A DNA stretch of 64,000 bases from Limnephilus marmoratus. Its lineage: Eukaryota; Arthropoda; Insecta; Trichoptera; Limnephilidae. The position numbers were made by a program, and so were the translations under genes. Positions 1 through 10,600 of this stretch are shown one piece after another (the first letter of the stretch is position 1; each line of letters starts with the position of its first letter). The DNA lies in NCBI GenBank assembly GCA_917880885.1, contig OU862913.1, positions 22,639,286-22,703,285 on the forward strand, read 5' to 3'. The notes below the pieces were generated by a model. That model was given only the letters and a program-made list of their open reading frames with translations, searched no databases and was not told the origin of the DNA.

Positions 1-40
1 TTCTCACATTATATATTCTGGATAAGCAACGACACACATA

Positions 41-331
41 ATGTTGGAGTTTTACCTACCATTAAAACTCTTATTATGTTGTCTTGCTTATCCAGAATAT
101 ACTTAAGCTCTGCTTGGTGAGTCCAAATTTGAATCAAAACGGCGTCTCACGACGCTACCTGCATAAGGTGACAATTATACAACTGAAGGGAGTTACAAAA
201 GGCGGGAAATTCAAGATATAGCAGCAGATACGACTGTCACGGCGAGAAACATACGCGATATCTCACATTATATATTCTGGATAAGCAAGACAACATAATA
301 AGAGTTTTAATGGTAGGTAAAACTCCAACAT
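41..331. repeat. Inverted repeat pair (foldback fragment)
   Basis: The 61 bases at 41-101 recur as an exact reverse complement at 271-331. The sequence around 2-29 also recurs directly at 261-288, and 12-102 can fold on itself. This is the geometry of a small foldback or MITE-like element. No coding content is visible between the arms. The element may extend off the left edge. Confidence 0.75.
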
Positions 332-394
332 TTTAGTACCTGTCACTGGAAAATAAAATAAAAAAAATTAGATTAGGGTCGCGTACTTCAAATA

Positions 395-530
395 TATTCG
401 TACTTTGGGTCGCCAGCCAAAAAGGTTAAGAACCACTGTACTAAAGGATGCATTTGATAGTCCAGAACTACTTGCATTGATAAGCTTTCGGATTCAACTA
501 CGTTATACCAGAAGGATTTATTCAATTTAT
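395..530 (+). pseudogene. hAT-like terminus followed by a LINE reverse-transcriptase tail fragment
   Basis: Around 405-440 the sequence reads, in reverse, like a hAT-type end (CAGTGGTTCTTAACC). From 447 a short open stretch reads DAFDSPELLALISF. This matches the C-terminal tail of the LINE fragments at 21620, 28850, 32740 and 34690 ('..SPEL..LI.F..P.R.TR'). It is a 5'-truncated, dead retrotransposon end. Confidence 0.45.
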
Positions 531-536
531 TATTAA

Positions 537-780
537 CTAGCGAGTTCCCGTCATGCGTTGCAATGCCACTTTAATAAATTTATGGTTTCTCCCTGCGTGT
601 CCTTTCCCATTCTTCCCCGTTCCCCTTCCCCTCGCTTTCCTCCTTCTCGCCCTACCGCTAAACTATATAAAAAACACCAATTTTTCAACCAACCCGTCTG
701 CCATATATTTAGAAACTTTCGCAGGCGTGCCATATCAACTGATCAAAGTTTCATCGCAATCGGATGAATAGTACAGGTAA
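537..780 (-). mobile_element. Helitron-like 3' end fragment
   Basis: The minus strand ends in GGCATTGCAACGCATGACGGG followed closely by CTAG at 537. The same end (…gcaacgcat…cgggta…CTAGT) is found at 13284 (-), 20482 (+) and 23273 (+). Such CTAG-type termini after a GC-rich stem are typical of Helitron ends. A C/T-rich stretch of about 80 bases follows, shared with the other copies. Confidence 0.4.
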
Positions 781-811
781 TAATTTCATAACGCCAGAGC
801 TAAATATCTTA

Positions 812-900
812 TATATAAAAATCAAGTGCCACGGTGTTTATGGACGCACTCCTCCGAAACGGCTTGACCGATTTTTTTGAAATTTTTCAGGATTTTTTAA
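812..900 (+). mobile_element. Helitron-like 5' end fragment
   Basis: The stretch 'TATATATAAAAATCAAGTGCC...CGAAACGGCTTGACCGATTT' resembles the 5' region of insect non-autonomous Helitrons, which commonly carry a 'gaacggctggaccgattt' motif. No protein-coding remnant is present. The right boundary is not defined. Confidence 0.35.
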
Positions 901-2576
901 ATATATCGTTCTTTGGTGGGAACCAACAAAAAATAATTTTTACTATTTTAAAAACTCGGAAAGATAAAAAATAACTTTTAGCAGCCGCGATTAAGGCCCC
1001 GCAACTCGGATTTGTACCGATTTATTACATATTTCCCTTAAACACGGTAGGTTTTAAAGCTCTTAAAAAAATATATGTTATTCTTTAAGATAATATCTAG
1101 ACTTTCCCCTCGCCGAAACGCAAATTATATAAGATTCCCTCGATAGAAAAAAATCGCAAAGTATGCTCCAAAAATTATTATTAGCACGTTTGTTTCAGTT
1201 ATTTTACAAGTTATATGTATGAAAAAATTCACAGTGATTCTTTAAATCCTGTTTAAGATAATGCCCGCGAGATTTTTGCTCTATTTTAAACGAGTCGTGT
1301 TTTATTTAACATTTTCGCACTTTTCGCGTCGATTTTGTCGCTGCAAATATTAGCGCTCTCCTCTAACATTCTTAATTTCGTATCTCTCTATCTTCTTCTT
1401 TTCGGGCCGGGTTGCAGAGCCTTAAGCGAGATTTTTTCCTCATTTTTCTTAGTTCCTACCATTGAGGTATATAATATCAATGATTCCTACCATAATGACA
1501 TTTGTACTGATAAAGAATCTTTTTATTTTTCAAATTACTAGTTTAATTTGCAAATTACTTAGCTCCTTTTTCCCCCTCTACTTCAACTACGTGAAAAATT
1601 TTTTTTTGTGAATTCTTAAAATGTATATAAATAAATATAGGTACTATAAAAATATATGGCTATAATATTAATGTTCTTTTTAACAAGCATAAAAAAACAA
1701 CCGAAGTTTGGGCTTCTAGACTAGAATACCCCCTTAAGAGGGAATAACCAGACAAAACGGGAAATACGTCATTTTTAAATCAAATTTTAGACGTATTGAC
1801 TCTTTTCCACAAAAAATTATAAATTGATTTCGAAAGACTTTTCTTTTATCTAGTAAAGCTATGTTTTAAATTTTGAGAAAAAATATTTATTTTTAGTACA
1901 ATAAGGTTTTACCGTAGGTCGTTGGCAGATTGTTAAATTTTTAAACAAAATTTTGTATTACACAACAAACATTTGAAATCATATAATCATGCAGTAAAAT
2001 AAGTTATCTGGGAAAGCTATGTTTTAGAATTTTAATTTTAATAAAATCATTTAAAAACGATCCGCGCACGTGTTTTTTTGATGAAAATACTTCAGTTTGT
2101 CTATTTATTTACGGTCTTACAAACTAATGTATTTCAGATTTTTTTTACATTTTTATTTGGTTTAGACATTATTGAAAAATTATAAATACCTACTTATGAT
2201 AAAAAAATAATAAGAATAATTACATAATTTTAATAGTTTTATCATCACGCCTTTCGGCATTTTTGAATGTAGGTATATATTAAAGCAAAATTTGAATGAA
2301 ATAAAATCGATATTGAGTTATTATTTTAAAAAGCTGGTACGGAGAATAATTCATCTTTCTCACTGGAACCGCCCTGTACGATCGTAAGAACATCTTTCGA
2401 CGAAATATGAATTCTCGGCCGCTGGTTGGTTAATGGCCCTTAAAGACAAGCTTTAATGCTAATATAGTTTGTATAACTTATACTTATGTTTGATGTATAA
2501 TTTTTATTTTAATTTTCTGTAAAATATAATTTTTTATAATGTTTTTGATACAATAAATAAATAGAATAGAATTGAA
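901..2576. other. AT-rich non-coding stretch
   Basis: I see no gene here. The longest open stretch (1335-1541, +) has no recognisable motif and low-complexity AT-rich composition. Homopolymer A/T runs are common. It is probably eroded repeat sequence. Confidence 0.5.
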
Positions 2577-2589
2577 GATCTCGTAAAAA

Positions 2590-3290
2590 TTTCTTTTGGC
2601 TTTTGATTCGCAATCCGACGGACGCGGGATCGAATCCCGGCGTTTGCAAATACATTTTATTTGATTAATTTGTTCTATTTCGCAATTAATTCATTTAAAA
2701 TAATATGTAGTATATTTGCGGCACGTTCCAGAATGGTGGAAGATACTCTCTTTGATGGCCAACGTAGTCCAGCGGTAAGGCTTTTGATTCGCAATCCGAA
2801 GGTCGCGGGATCGAATCCCGGCGTTTGCAAATAAATTTTATTTGATTAATTTGTGTTATTTCACAATAACTTCATTTAGAATAATATGTAGTATATTTGC
2901 GGCACGTTCCATAGTGGAAGATACTCTCTTTGACAGCCAGCGTAGTCCAGCGGTAAGGCTTTTGATTCGCAATCCGAAGGTCGCGTGATCGAATCCCGGT
3001 GTTTGCAAATAAATTTTATTTGATTAATTTGTGTTATTTCACAATTAATTCATTTAAAATAATATTTGTAGGCACGTTCCAGAGTGGAAGACATTGCCTT
3101 GGTGTAAGACCACCATTCAGAAATGAAACGTTGCTTGAAATGGCTTTATCCATGTTTTGTGACCAGATCTGAATAGCCAGGTATTTCCTCACCTTCCACT
3201 TACCCACCTCCTTCCCCTCCTCTGTACCTTCAGCTTCACAACATACCCCAATTGGGGATGCCATAGTCTCACTGGCTCATAGTCTTACTG
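2590..3290 (+). repeat. tRNA-derived SINE, three head units in tandem
   Basis: A tRNA-like head recurs at about 2600, 2780 and 2958, a period of about 180 bases. It has box A TAGTCCAGCGG and box B GATCGAATCCC. Each head is followed by the same AT-rich body (TTTATTTGATTAATTTG…GCGGCACGTTCCAGA). The third unit continues into the full SINE tail with the CCCCAATTGGGG palindrome, to about 3290. Full copies of this family occur at 24410, 46099 and 61215. Internal box A/B motifs imply RNA polymerase III transcription. Confidence 0.75.
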
Positions 3291-4405
3291 GCATAGATAA
3301 AGTATAGTAGAGAAGTCTAACACCAAATTTCAAGTAAATTGGTTTAGTAGAACTTGAGATATCGTGTCAACCGTCTCGAAAAAAGTAGTTTCGAGAAACA
3401 CGCTATTTAGAGCAAAACTTTAAACGCTTCTATCAATGACATGTGTACATTTATGTATTTGAGCTTAAAAAGAAAAAAAAACGATCTGAATAAGTGAAAC
3501 CATTTGCATTCTAGATTGCGTCTTGAGATCAACATACAACAGTTGGCATTCCATACAAAACTGTTTTTTCAGGCTTATAAATATTTTTTTCTGTAAAAAT
3601 TCTACTTTCCTGGATTCTTGGCTATAAAGACTTTCTAGTTGAAGTCATAAGATGTTCGTTTTTTTCCATTTAAATTAAACCATGTGCCGTGATTTCGATA
3701 AATGGCATTCTATAACATTCTTCCACAAACAAACTTTAAAAGGCTGCCACAGGCTTAAAACATTTTCATTATCATAATCTCCACCTTAAAAGATGCATAT
3801 TAATATGACCAAAATTATTCCATCAATCGTCTACCTGAAGAAATCAGAAGCATTAATGATAAAACTCAAATACTGCTCTCTGTCAAGAGACATTTTAAAA
3901 ATATTCATAAGAAAAAAAACTACCGTCACTTATTTAATCTTACAAATATCCTTAGTTTTCCATAACATTCATTCTTTTTTTAAATACACACTATTATCAA
4001 AATAAATACAGCAGCACACATAATATATTTATGTACAATTAATTATTTAAGTAGGTACTAACTTATAACGTTTATGTATACTCCCCTTCCATACACAAGC
4101 AAATGCTTTCAATGGAAGGGTAGTAAAAATCTGAGATATAGAATTATCATGTAAATACCATGTAAAACATATTATTAAAAAAAAATAACTCAACATTGAT
4201 AGTTTTGTTGAATGCAACATTATTCCGGATTTAGTTAACAATCTCAACATTTTAAAGCATGTCTTTCAAAAAGTGTTCCTTCTAAAATAATAAAACTCGT
4301 GCCGTCTACGAAAGAGCAGATTATGAATTCTTTTAAGTATTATCTAAACGACTATAAAACATTTCAAATTAAAATGTCTTCCATAATTTATTTCCTTTTA
4401 ATCTG
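3291..4405. other. No gene recognised
   Basis: AT-rich sequence with short open frames and no motifs. The segment near 3360-3420 (GTGTCAACCGTCTCGAAAAA…AGTTTCGAGAAA) recurs at about 28128-28170, so part of it is dispersed repeat. Confidence 0.5.
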
Positions 4406-4411
4406 ACCCAA

Positions 4412-4506
4412 GGCCGGAACTCGGAGTCGGACTCGGAGCAGGAACCCGAACGCTTCCACCGCACCATGGAATGGCCCGCAGCAGGACCGTCTCAAGAATC
4501 GAAAAA
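4412..4506 (+). other. GC-rich island, possible orphan exon
   Basis: About 95 GC-rich bases sit in AT-rich surroundings, after a polypyrimidine-AG (…CCCAAG) and before an AAAAAG/GTTTTT step. One frame is open throughout and reads RNSESDSEQEPERF, then HRTMEWPAAGPSQESKK. This is an acidic, low-complexity, exon-like composition. There is no recognisable domain and no partner exon was found. It could equally be a repeat fragment. Confidence 0.25.
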
Positions 4507-4574
4507 AGGTTTTTTTTTTTTTCAGATATACCTATGGCGGTTTTAATGAGATAAACGATTATATATATAATATA

Positions 4575-4770
4575 TATATGTAAAAATCAATATATGTATG
4601 TATGTAAAAATCAATATTTGTTTTTTTGTTTGTTCGTACTTTATGCACTGCCATATCGTTCATCCGATTATGGCGAAACTTTGGGGATTTGTGATTGCTT
4701 GATTGATTATAGGCTATATATAATGGTAAGCTCTGGCGTTATGAAATTTGTATAAATAAAACCGTGTGAA
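4575..4770 (+). mobile_element. Helitron-like non-autonomous fragment
   Basis: An AT-rich start (TATGTATGTAAAAATCAATA) is followed by 'CATATCGTTCATCCGATTATGGCGAAACTTTGG' in two pieces, then 'GCTCTGGCGTTATGAAATTTG'. The last motif recurs next to the Helitron-like ends at 780-800, 13500-13740 and 21610. No coding remnant is seen. Confidence 0.35.
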
Positions 4771-5010
4771 TTTGCAGGGGTGCCCGGGTTCATGGGGGGA
4801 GGTTTGTCTAGGTCTTGGAGGCAGATGACCAGGACACACTGAACCCCAGATTCCTACCCACCCCTTAAACCCTTTTCCTTTCCAGAACTGTCCTCTCCTT
4901 CCTTTCCCTTAAAAAACTTCCACACAGCATCCCCAAAGATGACATAGGCCCTGAGGGAAATTATTTTCCTAAGGGCCTCCTGTGTGGATCACATGGAAAA
5001 AAAAATTACC
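4770..5010 (-). repeat. Repeat family B (GC-rich, ~330 bp), truncated
   Basis: On the minus strand it reads …GGAGGCCCTTAGGAAAATAATTTCCCTCAGGGCC…, then a purine-rich block, then GACCTAGACAAACC and CCCGGGCACCCCTGC. The same unit occurs at 14785, 19984, 23460, 35585, 52470 and 60498. Its head is a near-palindrome centred on AAATAATTT. It lacks coding content and is probably a SINE or MITE family. Confidence 0.65.
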
Positions 5011-5129
5011 GCAAATTTTGTTTTTTAAGCTTTAATAAAATGTGTTTTTAATATTTTATTTTCAAATAATAGTGATTTATAAGCTCCCTTTAAGCAAATA
5101 ATAGCTAAACCAGACTTTGTCAACGTTCA

Positions 5130-6060
5130 AGCAAACTTTCAACTGGTCGCAGGGTTTGCCTGGGTGTTCAAGAACTGTAGCGGGGTTTTGTTGTTTTGTT
5201 TGTGACGTCATAAAGGAGCGGTGCGGTGATGCGGGGTATGGACAGCGTCGAGCACTACTTCGTAGCAATGGAGTTGTACCGGGGGACGCACGGTGGTTTT
5301 TGTATGCGAGCCTTTTACCGAAACAGTGATTCTGTAGTCAGCGTTGAGCATTTTTATCGTGCAGAATATCATTCTCGCAATGCTCTAAGTGACGAGAGCA
5401 TTAGAAAATGGATTCGCATATTCAAAAATACCTGATCAACTGTGCGAAATCCAAACTCGGATCACCTGCGGTATATTAGGGGTGAAGAATTGATCGAAGA
5501 AGTAAGGGCTTCGGTTGGCAAAAATCCATCGTTATCCATTTGCAAACAAAGTCTAGTTCTCAACATCAAAAAATCGTCTTTGCAGTAAATTTTGAAGAAA
5601 GACTTACATCTGAAAGCCTATAAATCCAGGTGGTTCAAGAACTGAAGACATCGATTACGCTAATCGACTAAGATTTGATAATGAAATGCTAGGGAGGTTC
5701 TCTAACTTTGAAAATATTCTGTTGTGACGAAGCCATTTTTCATTTAAACGGACACGTTAATGAGCAGAATTATCGCTACTGGACTGAGGAGAATCCAAGA
5801 CAGAAACATCAGCGACCACTCCAAAGCCCAACAGTTCATAATCTGTCCAATGTCTGCTAAAGGCATCATCGGTCAGTATTTCCACGAAGACCAACGCGGG
5901 CGAGCTCTCACACCATTACTTTTTCAAAATAATTTCCGCTTTTTTACTAATCTCCGCTCAGGGTTAAAGTAGTGCCGTTACCGGGGGGCGTTATCTAGAC
6001 ACCATTATTTTTTCAAAATAATTTACAGTTCAGTATCTGTAAATAAAACATAAACAACCT
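5130..6060 (+). pseudogene. Degenerate mariner/Tc1-like transposase
   Basis: A frame from about 5226 reads SVEHYFVAMELYRG, and after a shift HFYRAEYHSRNALSDESIRKWI. This is the N-terminal helix-turn-helix typical of arthropod mariner-like transposases. Later shifted frames read IRGEELIEEVRASVGKNPS and a catalytic-core-like DYANRLRF. Stops and frameshifts break the gene throughout. It is a fossil. Confidence 0.6.
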
Positions 6061-6424
6061 ATTTGATTATTTAAATATTTTATTTCATTCAACAATCAAA
6101 CATCCAATACCCTTTTGGACACCTCGAAAGAATTAAAAAAATATATATACCTATGCATAACATTAACATTTTTAAATGTGGTCATTAAAAAAAGTCTGCG
6201 GCTTTTTTGCGCAATTACGTCAAAAATTGTTTTTACCCCTGCTCTTTTTCATCAGAAAATTAGCTTGTCGCAGTACTAAAAAGCATAAATTGTTTTTGAA
6301 ATGATGTGTTTAATATCAAAATAATAACAATTCACTTAAAAGATAAATGTAATAAAAAGATTATTTGGTTTTTAATCAACCACTGTGCACCGGCGCGCTT
6401 TCCCGTGTTAGCAATCTTTTCGTC
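6061..6424. other. No gene recognised
   Basis: AT-rich sequence with poly-T and poly-A runs. It is probably the eroded flank of the transposase fossil at 5130-6060. Confidence 0.45.
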
Positions 6425-6672
6425 TCTTCTCGGCTCTTCCTGATTTTAGTTGAATTTTCTGGGATCTTATCGTCTATTCTTGGCTCTTCTTGCTTATAAC
6501 TGGATCTTTTCGCCTCTCTTTGGGTCGTCTTGCCTCTTCTTGCCTCTCCTTAAATCTTCTCGTCACTTCTTGAATCTTCTTGTCTCTTGTCTCTCCTGGG
6601 GCATTTTCATGTCTTATTGGTTCTTCTTGCTCCTTTTTGGATCTTCCTGCCTCTACATAAACCGTTCTGTTA
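6425..6672 (+). repeat. Pyrimidine-rich imperfect minisatellite
   Basis: Irregular copies of TCTTCTTGCCTCT, TCTCCT and TTGGCTCTTC fill about 250 bases. Open frames on both strands are by-products of the repeat (an Arg/Glu-rich reading on the minus strand). No regular unit length is conserved. Confidence 0.6.
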
Positions 6673-6819
6673 TTGACTCTTGACATGGCCTACTACTAGT
6701 ATTTATTATTGTTACTTAATGTGCACGCAGTTTTCCTTGGGCATCCCCGACTTCAACAATTCACAAAATTCGCAACAATTATTCTCCTTACATTCCTTCT
6801 GCGTTCATTCGCTCTACAT

Positions 6820-7200
6820 GACCAAGCCGTATGAACGACCCTATCTTCATCTTATTCATTACGCTTACATCAGACTCACATTCTACAGGGATCTCCCACA
6901 TTTCTCGACCGATGTTACATAATATATTACCACACATATGCCTCAGGGTTTTCATTTCTACAGCATTCAGTATACTTTCATCCTTCCTCTACCAGTTCCA
7001 TGCCTCACTACTAGATATGAGGGTAGGTACCAACACTCTATTGTGGACTGCTGCTTCGCTTCTTTGGACAAATTTTTGCTAGCGCCAACCGCGCTAAGTC
7101 CCCTATTAATGGAGTTATCTGCATTTATCCTGCTTTCAATAACTCATTCAGCCTTCCCATCTCTTGTTAGCATACTTCCCAAATACTTGCTCCAAGTATT
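6820..7200 (-). pseudogene. LINE reverse-transcriptase C-terminal fragment
   Basis: The minus strand reads YLGSMLTRDGK.., then INRGLSAVGASKNLSKEAK, then VHN/VLVPTL-like remnants in shifted frames. This is the familiar post-RT thumb region of non-LTR retrotransposons ('KYLGS…; N..LSKE.K..VYN.VLVPTL'). It is broken by frameshifts. Confidence 0.5.
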
Positions 7201-7589
7201 CATCATTCACAATTCACAACTACATATATTGCACACTTTTTCTTACTCTTTTGAACTTAGACTTTTAGACTTACATACATTCATCATTTATTTAGGTTTT
7301 AGGGTTTTAGACACACCTGAAAACTTTTACAAGAGACTATATTGGGTATGAGGATTCTCTTCGCGTGCCTTTGGGGTGATAGGTCGCAGTGCGCTTCTTT
7401 CTTCCAACTGAGTCCATGTTTCGGACATCTTTACATGTCCATCTGCCCTGAAGATGGTTACTTGCAGTCCGACACTTTGGCTCAAGAAGTAGATATTGTA
7501 ATTGGTTAATTGCCCCAACAGTCCACAAAATTAAAAGTTCTTAATCTTTTTGAATCGGCAAATTAATAAAATAGCTTTTTCTGTGTTTC
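7201..7589. other. Upstream flank of the lipase-NACHT gene
   Basis: No clear gene. A moderately GC-rich stretch (7360-7520) holds short open frames without motifs. If the downstream gene has an upstream exon or a promoter, part of it could lie here, but I cannot identify one. Confidence 0.35.
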
Positions 7590-7592
7590 AGA
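7582..7592 (+). promoter_or_regulatory. Candidate 3' splice site before the lipase-NACHT coding exon
   Basis: The string TTTTTCTGTGTTTCAG ends at 7591, a strong polypyrimidine-AG acceptor 26 bases before the ATG at 7618. From the acceptor to the ATG the reading frame is open (…SSGFCLN). An in-frame stop occurs only upstream of the acceptor, at 7567-7569. The ATG could therefore be internal if an upstream coding exon exists, or the upstream exon may be 5' UTR. Confidence 0.55.
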
Positions 7593-7617
7593 TATCTCCA
7601 GCGGCTTCTGTCTCAAC

Positions 7618-10600
7618 ATGAAGGTCGATCAAGAATTGATTTACAGCTCTACTGATTTGGAGGAAATCCTCAAATCATTCACACCCATTGAAAATAATAT
7701 CAAACTGACTTTGGAGCCGTATCCTTCTCCAAAAGTATTAGCTGCTTTTGCTAAACTGGCGTACAGTGATTGTCTGGGGAAATTGGACCTACCAGTAGGA
7801 TGGATGCTGCTCGCTACGGCACAGAATAAATCCTCGACTAATGGATACTTCGGAAGTGCATTTTGGAACCCTACAGAACAGCAAGTTGTCTTAGCCCACC
7901 GAGGGACGAAACTTGATAATTTAGGAGCACTCTGGATTGACGGAAAAGGCATTTACTGTAACAAATATACCAGGCACATGAGTTCAGCTGTGACGTTTAC
8001 GGATTACATCAAGAAGGTTATTCAAGAAACTAATAAACGACACGGGAGTCGATTCGTTCTATCCATAACAGGGCACTCCCTGGGAGGCTGGTTGGCCAGC
8101 GTCACCACTATGACCGTCAAATACCTTAAGCGATATGAAAATGGATTCATCATCTGCCCCAGTGAAGGTATCCATGCGCACACTGTGACTTTTGACAGCC
8201 CAGGTGTCAAGAAAATGCTTGATAAGATACTCGATGATTACGATTTACGTTATGATTGTACCATGTACATCAAGGACTTGAACATTACAACCTTCTTCGT
8301 CGCTGCAAATATGGTGAATTCCACAGGACATCAAGTGGGAGATGTATATCAGATATGTACTAAACGTGTTCCCAAAGTCTCTAGGGGGCCTAAGTTCAAG
8401 ACCAATATAGATACACATAAGATAGACATTTTAATCAAAGCTTTAGAAGATGGGAAGGGTTTACGTAAAGTACGGGACTGGCCCGTGATAAAAAAGGAGC
8501 GCATAGATTACCACAAACAAATGAAATCCTCCAACTCTTATACATTGGATCACCAAAATCGGCAGAACACAGAGCAAGGTGAAATAAATGCTGGCAGTAG
8601 AACTCAGCACTCACCAAAAATACCATTATTACGATATAAAACAGAACCATGGCTGGGAGACACCTGTCACCTAGGGGTATTTTCCACAGAAGAGCTAAAC
8701 TTTTTACAAAATTGGAGCTTTTTTCAATGCAATGCAATATTTAAATTGGCAGAAATCGATGAGTTCATAAATCTGCATAATCTTACAAAAATAGACATCC
8801 CTGAATTTCAGATAAATACTAGAATTACTTGTAAAACAAAGGAACAGCTGGAAACCTTAATCAGACTAACCAAACAACTTATGCGCTGGTTTTCTGACAA
8901 GATTATGGAAGCTCTGGCTAAACAGAACGAGAGTATAAAGTCAGCCCCCTTATACAGGGCTGGCCAGGCATACCTCAGCCACTTACCCAAAATCATGGAC
9001 TGCGAAGATACCCTGGGGATAGAGTCATTTTTAAAATCAAATCAACGTGTTCTACAATTTCAAACACGCTATAGATATTTCGAAACTGCCAGAGTGTGTA
9101 ATATATTGTCTAGGATACCAAACATTGATTTGGAAAGAATGTATTTGAATAAAAACTGTAAAACCGTTTTAGGTTGGAACCAAATGGCTGATACGGCGAA
9201 GGATGTAGATTTCGAAGGATTAAACCGGACCAATGTTACCAATAATAATCTGCTCATTATTAATTTTGAATCGACATTAAATAACTTAAATTCAAACGAT
9301 CGTCGTTTATTGAAAATAATATTGAATAATTTATTACAGTTCAGCCACAAGAAGCTTGTAATTATTCAATCACATCCAGTTGATGCAAACATTTTTTCGG
9401 AATGCAAACTTCCCTTTGAAACAAAGGTTTTAGAAAAATTTGAATTAAATGACCTAACTCTTTCATCTAGAACTGAGATATTTGCAAGAGACACAATTAT
9501 AATAGGCGAAAAAACACTAAGCCTTGCTGTTTTACTGGGCGATGACTGTTATTCAAATGATGAAACGATTCGAAACAGAATTAATCGAATAATTTCTCCA
9601 ATTTTGAGAGAGCTCACGACGGACGACCAATTTCGTGCCAAAATACAAAATACTCTTTTAAAAATTTGTGAATCAGATGCTTTCTATTCAAAAGTAAACA
9701 CGCAAGTCAGCAAAGCGAAGCTCATGTCACTGCTGGAGAGAAGTGGGGCCGATAGACCACTGCTGGTCGTCATTAGCGATCCAGAAGAGCGGCTCAGCCG
9801 GAACTACTGGGGGGAGATGGAGGAGGCTGTGCGGGAGAAGATATTGACCAGTAGGACAGATGGACGGGAACTCTTTCTGAAAAAGTGTTGCGAGGAACCA
9901 GATAAACTAATCTACTGGCTGAAATTATCGGCGGAACGCCTCACACTGAGCGAGGTTTATAATAGCGGCGTTTATCTTCCTAGAATGTTCCACTGTTGCA
10001 TAATTATTAAATCCATAGACGAACTCGTCCGTTACACGGGATCTCATGATATATTTATATTCGAAAATGCAGATGATAAGAATTCGTTTATAACTCCATT
10101 TAATTTATCCATGGAAGCTAAGGATTTGTTTGTCTCAAGCGAACACTTCATTACGCATATTGCTTCTCAGGAATCAAGTATGGAAAACAAGATGAAAGAT
10201 GAAACGTTAAATAAACATTACTTTCGAAATCTGGAAATTGAGGGAATCCCGCGTTTGGTCTGGCAATACTCCCACGGCTCTCTGGATGGCCTGCGCCGCT
10301 ACATTACCAGGGACTACAGCAACGCCATTGCGGAAGGTGACTTTTGCAACATGAAAAAGAGGGTGACCATCATTGCTGATGATCCTGGAGTGGGAAAGAC
10401 CACCAGCCTGACGCGTATGTCTGCGCTTATCCGAAACTCTTGGGTGTTGAGAATTGACAGCAAGCATTTGGCTATTGCAGAACTGCCTCAAATATTAGAC
10501 CTGCAATCGGTTGTCAAATGTTTGATACACTCGTCAGGTTTATCTACCGATGATGAATTGGCGCATAATCTACTTAAACATTGCATGAAATCGACGAGCT

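Noticed and set aside
2590..3020. Possible tRNA genes from box A and box B
   Set aside because: Arms do not fold into a full cloverleaf. The heads are fused to conserved SINE bodies and recur across the window.
7641..7952. Minus-strand and other-frame ORFs within 7618-12648
   Set aside because: Shadows of the lipase-NACHT frame with no motifs of their own.
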